DNA of 64,000 bases from Pseudofrankia sp. DC12 (lineage in GTDB: Bacteria; Actinomycetota; Actinomycetes; Frankiales; Frankiaceae), in the NCBI RefSeq assembly GCF_000966285.1, contig NZ_KQ031391.1, forward strand, positions 4,946,383 to 5,010,382, in the 5' to 3' direction. Within the stretch, counting starts at the first letter, position 1; every line of letters begins with the position of its first letter. Below the pieces are notes generated by a model, which saw only the letters and a list, made by a program, of their open reading frames with translations, was not told the origin of the DNA and did not search any database. Positions 59,519-64,000 of the stretch are shown here, one piece after another. Made by a program: the position numbers and the translations under genes.

Positions 59519-62278
59519 TTGCGGGATTTCCTTCCGTTTGTCGTGGCGGGACTCGCCACCGGGTCGGTCTATGGCCTGTCCGGGCTGGGCCTGGTGCTCA
59601 CCTACAAGACGTCCGGTGTTTTCAACTTCGGCTACGGCGCCGTGGCCGCCCTGGCCGCCCTGATCTTCTACGCCTTACGCGTCGAGCACGGCGTTCCCTG
59701 GCCCGTCGCGGCCGCGGTGGTCCTGGTTGTGTTCGCCCCCGCCGCCGGCGCCGCGCTCGAACTGATGGCCCGTTCGCTGCACGCGGCGGGCGAGCAGTCG
59801 AAGGTGGTCGCCACCGTCGGCCTCATCCTCATCGTCCAGGCGGTCTCGTCGCTGCGGTACCCGGCCAACGCGCCGACGTTCCCGCATTTCCTGCCCCAGG
59901 CGACGGTCCGGCTGGCCGGGGTGAACATCACCTGGGAACAGATCATCGTCTTCGCGTTCTCGGCGGCGTCCTCCGGGATGCTCTACTGGTTCTTCCGGTC
60001 GGTACGCGCCGGCGTCGTCATGCGCGGGCTCGTCGACAGCCCGGACCTCGTGGCGATGAACGGGATCAGCCCGCTGCTGGTGCGCCGTTCGGCCTGGCTG
60101 ATCGGGACGGTGTTCGCCTCGCTCGCCGGTCTCATGCTCGCCCCCGGCCTGCCCATGGACGGTGTGTCGCTGACGACGGTCGTGTTCGCCGCGTTCGGGG
60201 CGGCGGCGCTCGGCTTCTTCACGAACCTGCCGCTGACCTTCGTCGGCGGGCTGCTGATCGGCGTCGTCGGCGCGCTGATCGACAAGTACACCGGCACCGT
60301 CGCCTGGGTCGGCGGAATCCCCGCGAGCCTGCCGTTCATCCTTCTGTTCGCCGTGCTGGTGGTCACCCCGCGGGCCCGGCTCGCCAGCCGCCGGCTGGCG
60401 CCCCCGGCATCGGTGCGCCGTCCCTACCGGGCGCCGGCACCGGCGCGGCTGGGAGCCGGCACGGTCGCGGTGGCGCTGCTGGCGATTGTGCCAGTCATCC
60501 AGGCCGGTTACCTGGTCCTGTGGTCGGCCGCGCTGGTGGGCATCATCCTGTTCCTCTCGCTAGGCCTGCTGGTCCGCAACTCGGGGCAGATCTCCCTGTG
60601 CCATGTCGCGTTCGCGGCGGTCGGTGCGGCGGCCTTCGGCCACTTCGCGGCGCTGGGGATTCCGTGGCTCGCGGCGCTGCTGCTCGCCTCGCTGGCGGCC
60701 GTGCCGGTGGGCGCGCTGATCGCTGTGCCAGCGGTCCGGGTCTCCGGGGTGTTCCTGGCCTTGGCCACCCTTGGCTTCGGCATCCTCGTCCAAGGCGTGT
60801 TCTACACCCGGAGCTTCATGTTCGGCGCCACCTCGGTGGGCCTCGCCGAGCCTCGCCCGAACGTCTCGCTCGGCGCGTGGAACCTCGCGACGGACACCGG
60901 CTTCTACTACCTGCTGCTGCTGATCACAGTCCTGGTCGTCCTCGCTGTGACCGCGCTGACCGGCGGTCGGCTTGGCCGGCTGCTGCGGGCGATGGCCGAC
61001 TCGCAGCTCGCGCTGGAGTCGCGGGGTGCGTCGTCAGGCGTGTCCAAGGTGATCGTCTTCTGCATCGCCGCGGCCATGGCGTCGGGCGCGGGCGCGCTCA
61101 TCGGCATGACCTACCAGTTCGCCGTTGGCTCCTACTTCCCGCCGTTCGACTCGCTGACGATGGTGGTGCTGGTCGTCGTCGTCACCGGCGGGGACCCGTG
61201 GTACGCGGTGGTCGCGGCGGTGGCCCGCTCGATCGTCCCGGGGTATGCGCACGGCAGCACCGTCAACAGCGTGCTCACGCTGCTCTTCGGGCTCGCCGCG
61301 GTCACGGTGGCCTTCGGCAGCCGGCTCGGCGGCCTGCCTGCTCCCGTGCGGGCGCTGCTCGACAGGACGGCGTGGCACCGGCGGCGCCCCGCGGCGGCTG
61401 GGACCGCGCCGGCCGCGGCCCAGCAACCGGCGCGGCGGCTCGCGGCGGCCGGGCCCGGCCTCGAGACGCGGGATCTTTCCGTTGCCTTCGGCGGCGTCAA
61501 GGCGGTCAACGGGGTTAGCCTCACCGTCCCGATGGGGGCGATCACGGGCCTGATCGGGCCGAACGGTGCGGGCAAGAGCACGACCTTCAACGCCTGCGGC
61601 GGGCTGAACCGGCCCAGCTCCGGCCAGGTCCGCTTGCACGGCCTCGACGTCAGCCGCTTCAGCCCGCCGCGGCGGGCCCGGCGTGGACTCGGCCGGACCT
61701 TCCAACGACCCGAGCTCTTCAACGGGCTGACGGTCCGCCAGAACGTGGCGATGGGCCGCGAGGCGTCGCTGGCGGGCGGCAGCCCCCTGACTCAGGCGGC
61801 CGGGTCCCCGGCGGCGAACCGGCTCGTCGCGGCCGCGACCGACGAGGCGCTCGCGCTGACCGGGATCACGACCCTCGCCGACCGGCAGGTCGGCCTGCTC
61901 ACGATCGGGCAGCGGCGCCTCGTCGAACTGGCCACCGTGTTCGCCGGCCCGTTCGACCTGCTGCTGCTCGACGAGCCGTCCTCGGGTCTCGACGGCCAGG
62001 AGACCGAGCAGTTCGGCCGCCTGCTGCGCGATGCGGCCGCGACCCGGGGCGTCGGCATCCTGCTCGTCGAGCACGACATGGCGCTGGTCCGTGCGGTCTG
62101 CGACCGCGTGTACGTGCTCGACTTCGGCTCGTTGATCTTCGAGGGGACGGTCGAGGAGATGGAACAGTCGGATCTTGTCCGGGCCGCCTATCTGGGGGAG
62201 GCGTCACCGGTAGCCGCCGGCGCGGCGAGCCAGGGCCCGTTGGATGACACGCGTCCGCGCGCCGTGGCGGGGGAGTAG
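59519..62278 (+). CDS. Fused branched-chain amino acid ABC transporter LivH-LivM-LivG
   Basis: This 919-residue protein joins three normally separate subunits. Residues 1-285 are a LivH permease (GLVLTYKTSGVFNFGYGAVA). Residues 300-630 are a LivM permease (LLVRNSGQISLCHVAFAAVG). Residues 645-895 are the LivG ATPase with Walker A GPNGAGKST near 680, the signature-type LTIGQRRLVELA, and Walker B LLLLDEPSSGLD. The start is TTG 59519 behind GAGGGAGA; the open frame upstream to 59096 is non-coding in look. LivF starts five bases after the stop and the binding lipoprotein follows. It should import an amino acid, urea-like or aromatic acid ligand. Confidence 0.9.
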   Translation: MRDFLPFVVAGLATGSVYGLSGLGLVLTYKTSGVFNFGYGAVAALAALIFYALRVEHGVPWPVAAAVVLVVFAPAAGAALELMARSLHAAGEQSKVVATVGLILIVQAVSSLRYPANAPTFPHFLPQATVRLAGVNITWEQIIVFAFSAASSGMLYWFFRSVRAGVVMRGLVDSPDLVAMNGISPLLVRRSAWLIGTVFASLAGLMLAPGLPMDGVSLTTVVFAAFGAAALGFFTNLPLTFVGGLLIGVVGALIDKYTGTVAWVGGIPASLPFILLFAVLVVTPRARLASRRLAPPASVRRPYRAPAPARLGAGTVAVALLAIVPVIQAGYLVLWSAALVGIILFLSLGLLVRNSGQISLCHVAFAAVGAAAFGHFAALGIPWLAALLLASLAAVPVGALIAVPAVRVSGVFLALATLGFGILVQGVFYTRSFMFGATSVGLAEPRPNVSLGAWNLATDTGFYYLLLLITVLVVLAVTALTGGRLGRLLRAMADSQLALESRGASSGVSKVIVFCIAAAMASGAGALIGMTYQFAVGSYFPPFDSLTMVVLVVVVTGGDPWYAVVAAVARSIVPGYAHGSTVNSVLTLLFGLAAVTVAFGSRLGGLPAPVRALLDRTAWHRRRPAAAGTAPAAAQQPARRLAAAGPGLETRDLSVAFGGVKAVNGVSLTVPMGAITGLIGPNGAGKSTTFNACGGLNRPSSGQVRLHGLDVSRFSPPRRARRGLGRTFQRPELFNGLTVRQNVAMGREASLAGGSPLTQAAGSPAANRLVAAATDEALALTGITTLADRQVGLLTIGQRRLVELATVFAGPFDLLLLDEPSSGLDGQETEQFGRLLRDAAATRGVGILLVEHDMALVRAVCDRVYVLDFGSLIFEGTVEEMEQSDLVRAAYLGEASPVAAGAASQGPLDDTRPRAVAGE

Positions 62279-62283
62279 GCGTC

Positions 62284-62988
62284 ATGCTGACTCTCCACTC
62301 CGTCACCGCGGGCTACGGTGGGTCCACGGTGCTGCGCGACGTCGACTTCACGGTCGGCGCGGGCGAGGTCGTCGCGCTCCTCGGTCCCAATGGCGCCGGC
62401 AAGTCCACTCTGCTGCGCCTGGCCACCGGGTTCGTGACGCCAGAGTCTGGCCGGGTCGAGCTCGACGGCGATGACGTCACCGGCCAGGCCCCGCACCAGC
62501 TCGCCCGCCGCGGCGTCTGCCTGCTGCCGGAGAGCCGCGGGGTCTTCCCTTCGCTCACCGTCCTGGACAACCTGCGCATCCAGGCAGGCCAGCGGGCGGT
62601 GCGCGAGACCGTCGCCGAGCTCGGCGAGCTGTTCCCTGCGCTCACCGGGCGGCTGAACCAGACCGCGGGCAGCCTGTCCGGCGGCGAGCAGCAGATGCTC
62701 GCTCTGTTCCGTGCCTACGTGACCCGCCCGAAGGTCGTCCTCGTCGACGAGGCGTCCCTCGGCCTGGCCCCGCTGGTGATCGACAAGATCTACGACAGCC
62801 TGGGCCGCCTCGTCGAGCGGGGCATGTCGGTTGTCATCGTCGAGCAATACGTGCACCGCGTCCTGGAGCTCGCCCGGACCGTGTACGTCCTGCGCCGCGG
62901 CGAGGTCGTCCACGCCGGCGCGGCCGCCGAGATCACGCCGGCCGAGGTCTACGAGAAATATCTCGGCCTCGAGGAGGGGGTGGCCTGA
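62284..62988 (+). CDS. livF: Branched-chain amino acid ABC transporter ATPase LivF
   Basis: This 234-residue ATPase has Walker A GPNGAGKST, the signature SGGEQQMLAL and Walker B VVLVDEASLGLAP with the LivF-specific VIVEQYVHRVLELA segment. It would pair with the LivG half of the fusion protein as a heterodimer. The ATG follows GGGGGAG, and the gene starts five bases after the fusion gene ends. The Walker B Pro after Glu is Ala here (DEA), which is seen in some LivF proteins. Confidence 0.92.
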   Translation: MLTLHSVTAGYGGSTVLRDVDFTVGAGEVVALLGPNGAGKSTLLRLATGFVTPESGRVELDGDDVTGQAPHQLARRGVCLLPESRGVFPSLTVLDNLRIQAGQRAVRETVAELGELFPALTGRLNQTAGSLSGGEQQMLALFRAYVTRPKVVLVDEASLGLAPLVIDKIYDSLGRLVERGMSVVIVEQYVHRVLELARTVYVLRRGEVVHAGAAAEITPAEVYEKYLGLEEGVA

Positions 62989-63064
62989 CCGTGATTGGCT
63001 TGGCGCGCCGTGCGCGCCCGGTGTGTCCACGTCTTTGCGGCGATGCCCGGCCGGCCGCGCACAA

Positions 63065-63093
63065 TTGTTCCCGGACGGCCTGGCGGATATAGT
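63065..63093 (+). promoter_or_regulatory. Promoter for the binding lipoprotein
   Basis: TTGTTC (63065-63070) and TATAGT (63088-63093) are 17 bp apart. The lipoprotein start lies 145 bases downstream, so it may be expressed from its own promoter apart from the permease genes. Confidence 0.45.
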
Positions 63094-63237
63094 CGCCTTA
63101 CGTTTTCCGGGCGTCTGGGTGCTGACAGCCGAGATCAGGCGGCGCCGGCCTTAATCATTGCCGGGCACGTGTCGACCCGTGCCGTCACACTCAGTTTTCT
63201 CTCTGTCCGGAGTGCTGAACACGGGAGTGATGACATC

Positions 63238-64000
63238 ATGTTAGGAAGAACGATTTCCGGCCTCTTGCTCCGGCGATTACCGGCGAAGGTGGCCGCCGCG
63301 GCGGGGCTGGCCGCGCTGGTGGCAGCCTGCTCGTCGGGCGGTGGATCCACCGGCTCCGGGCAGCCGTCGGCCGGAACGGTCAAGGTCGGCGTGATCTGCA
63401 GCTGCTCCGGCGCGTCCGGCAGCGCGTACCAGGCCGGCGAGCGGGCGTTCGAGGCCTGGGCGAAGACGGTGAACGCCTCGGGCGGGATTGATGGGCGCAC
63501 CGTTGATGTGATCAACAAGGACGACGCGAACAACCCCGGCTCCGGTGTCACCGCCGCGCAGGCGCTCATCTCCGCGGACGCGGCCGTCGTCGTCGACCTG
63601 TCCAACACCGACCAGGCCTGGGCGCCCAAGGTTGTGGCGGCCAACATCCCGATCATCCCGAGCGCCCAGAGCTCGCTCCATGGGCCGGACTACTACCCCG
63701 TGGGCCAGACCCACGCGAGCTACATCCCGTCGGAGATCGGGGTCGCCAAGGCGGCCGGCGCGACCAACCTCGGCGACCTTTACTGCGCAGAGGTCGTCGT
63801 CTGCAAGCAGACCGTCGACGGCCTCAAGGCGCAGGGCGCCGGAGCGGGGGTCCCGCTGGTCTACAGCGCGGCGATCTCGCTGACCGGCACCGACTTCACC
63901 GCGCAGTGCCTCGCCGCCAAGCAGGCCGGGGTGCAGGCCCTTTCCGTGGGCTCCAGCCCGGAGGGGACGGCGCGGGTCGCGGCGGACTGCGAGCGGCAGG
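63238..64000 (+). CDS. Branched-chain amino acid-type substrate-binding lipoprotein, partial
   Basis: This LivK-type solute-binding protein continues past the window end; 254 codons are visible. The N-terminus has a lipoprotein signal with lipobox LVAAC (Cys31), then VKVGVICSCSGASGSAYQAG, the first strand and loop of the type I periplasmic-binding fold, and a segment AWAKTVNASGGIDGRTV. The ATG at 63238 follows GGGAGTGATGACATC. It would deliver ligand to the LivHMG fusion and LivF. Confidence 0.9.
   Translation, partial: MLGRTISGLLLRRLPAKVAAAAGLAALVAACSSGGGSTGSGQPSAGTVKVGVICSCSGASGSAYQAGERAFEAWAKTVNASGGIDGRTVDVINKDDANNPGSGVTAAQALISADAAVVVDLSNTDQAWAPKVVAANIPIIPSAQSSLHGPDYYPVGQTHASYIPSEIGVAKAAGATNLGDLYCAEVVVCKQTVDGLKAQGAGAGVPLVYSAAISLTGTDFTAQCLAAKQAGVQALSVGSSPEGTARVAADCERQ

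Overview
This window comes from a very GC-rich actinomycete chromosome. The reading frames show strong G/C bias at third codon positions, and many genes start with GTG, or with TTG in the case of the Liv fusion. It encodes a mycothiol-dependent maleylpyruvate isomerase, a StrR-like ParB-fold regulator, many TetR regulators and lipoprotein solute-binding proteins. A Frankia-like soil or plant-associated lineage would fit, but that is inference; no rRNA, tRNA or species marker is present. I see no CRISPR array, intact insertion sequence or phage module.

Layout. 1-5.7 kb: a TetR gene with a double operator, a methyltransferase, an alanine-rich membrane-anchored basic protein, a DapB-like dehydrogenase and several gene stubs (a reductase N-terminus, a frameshifted dnaE C-terminus, an unidentified C-terminus). 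5.7-12.4 kb: a catabolic accessory group with an SDR, TetR, P450, aldehyde dehydrogenase, a solute-binding protein without a signal peptide, and an alpha/beta hydrolase whose nucleophile is Ala. 12.6-17.6 kb: a 1644-residue signalling protein joining a degenerate Ser/Thr kinase, an AAA ATPase, a helical repeat region, GAF and GGDEF. 17.7-26.3 kb: a LacI-controlled sugar system (LacI, binding lipoprotein, two permeases, GH78 alpha-L-rhamnosidase, UgpC/MsmK-type ATPase) with three similar candidate LacI operators and several strong hairpins.

26.9-41.8 kb: thirteen minus-strand genes. The core (32.0-39.9 kb) is chained by ATGA or TAATG overlaps and looks like a salicylyl-CoA/gentisate pathway: aryl-AMP/CoA ligase, NDP-forming acyl-CoA synthetase, flavin hydroxylase, gentisate 1,2-dioxygenase, fumarylpyruvate hydrolase and mycothiol-dependent maleylpyruvate isomerase, with a PaaX-like regulator and a serine hydrolase upstream. 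Downstream lie a cupin, an ACMSD-like amidohydrolase, two hydrolases and a ferric-reductase-like flavoprotein.

42-50.4 kb: two paralogous membrane GGDEF proteins bracket two exported alpha/beta-hydrolase-domain proteins, an SDR and a TetR. 50.8-57.8 kb: a second DapB-like dehydrogenase, a third exported hydrolase-domain lipoprotein, an acyl-CoA synthetase, a MarR regulator and an aldehyde dehydrogenase. 58-64 kb: a StrR-like regulator behind a strong inverted repeat, a xanthine-dehydrogenase-family stub, and a branched-chain-amino-acid-type ABC transporter in which LivH, LivM and LivG are one polypeptide, followed by LivF and a LivK-type lipoprotein cut by the window end.

The items most worth follow-up are the pseudokinase-AAA-GAF-GGDEF protein, two hydrolases in which the catalytic Ser codon reads GCG (Ala), the sdg-like salicylate cluster, the repeated GGDEF/exported-hydrolase pairing and the LivHMG fusion.
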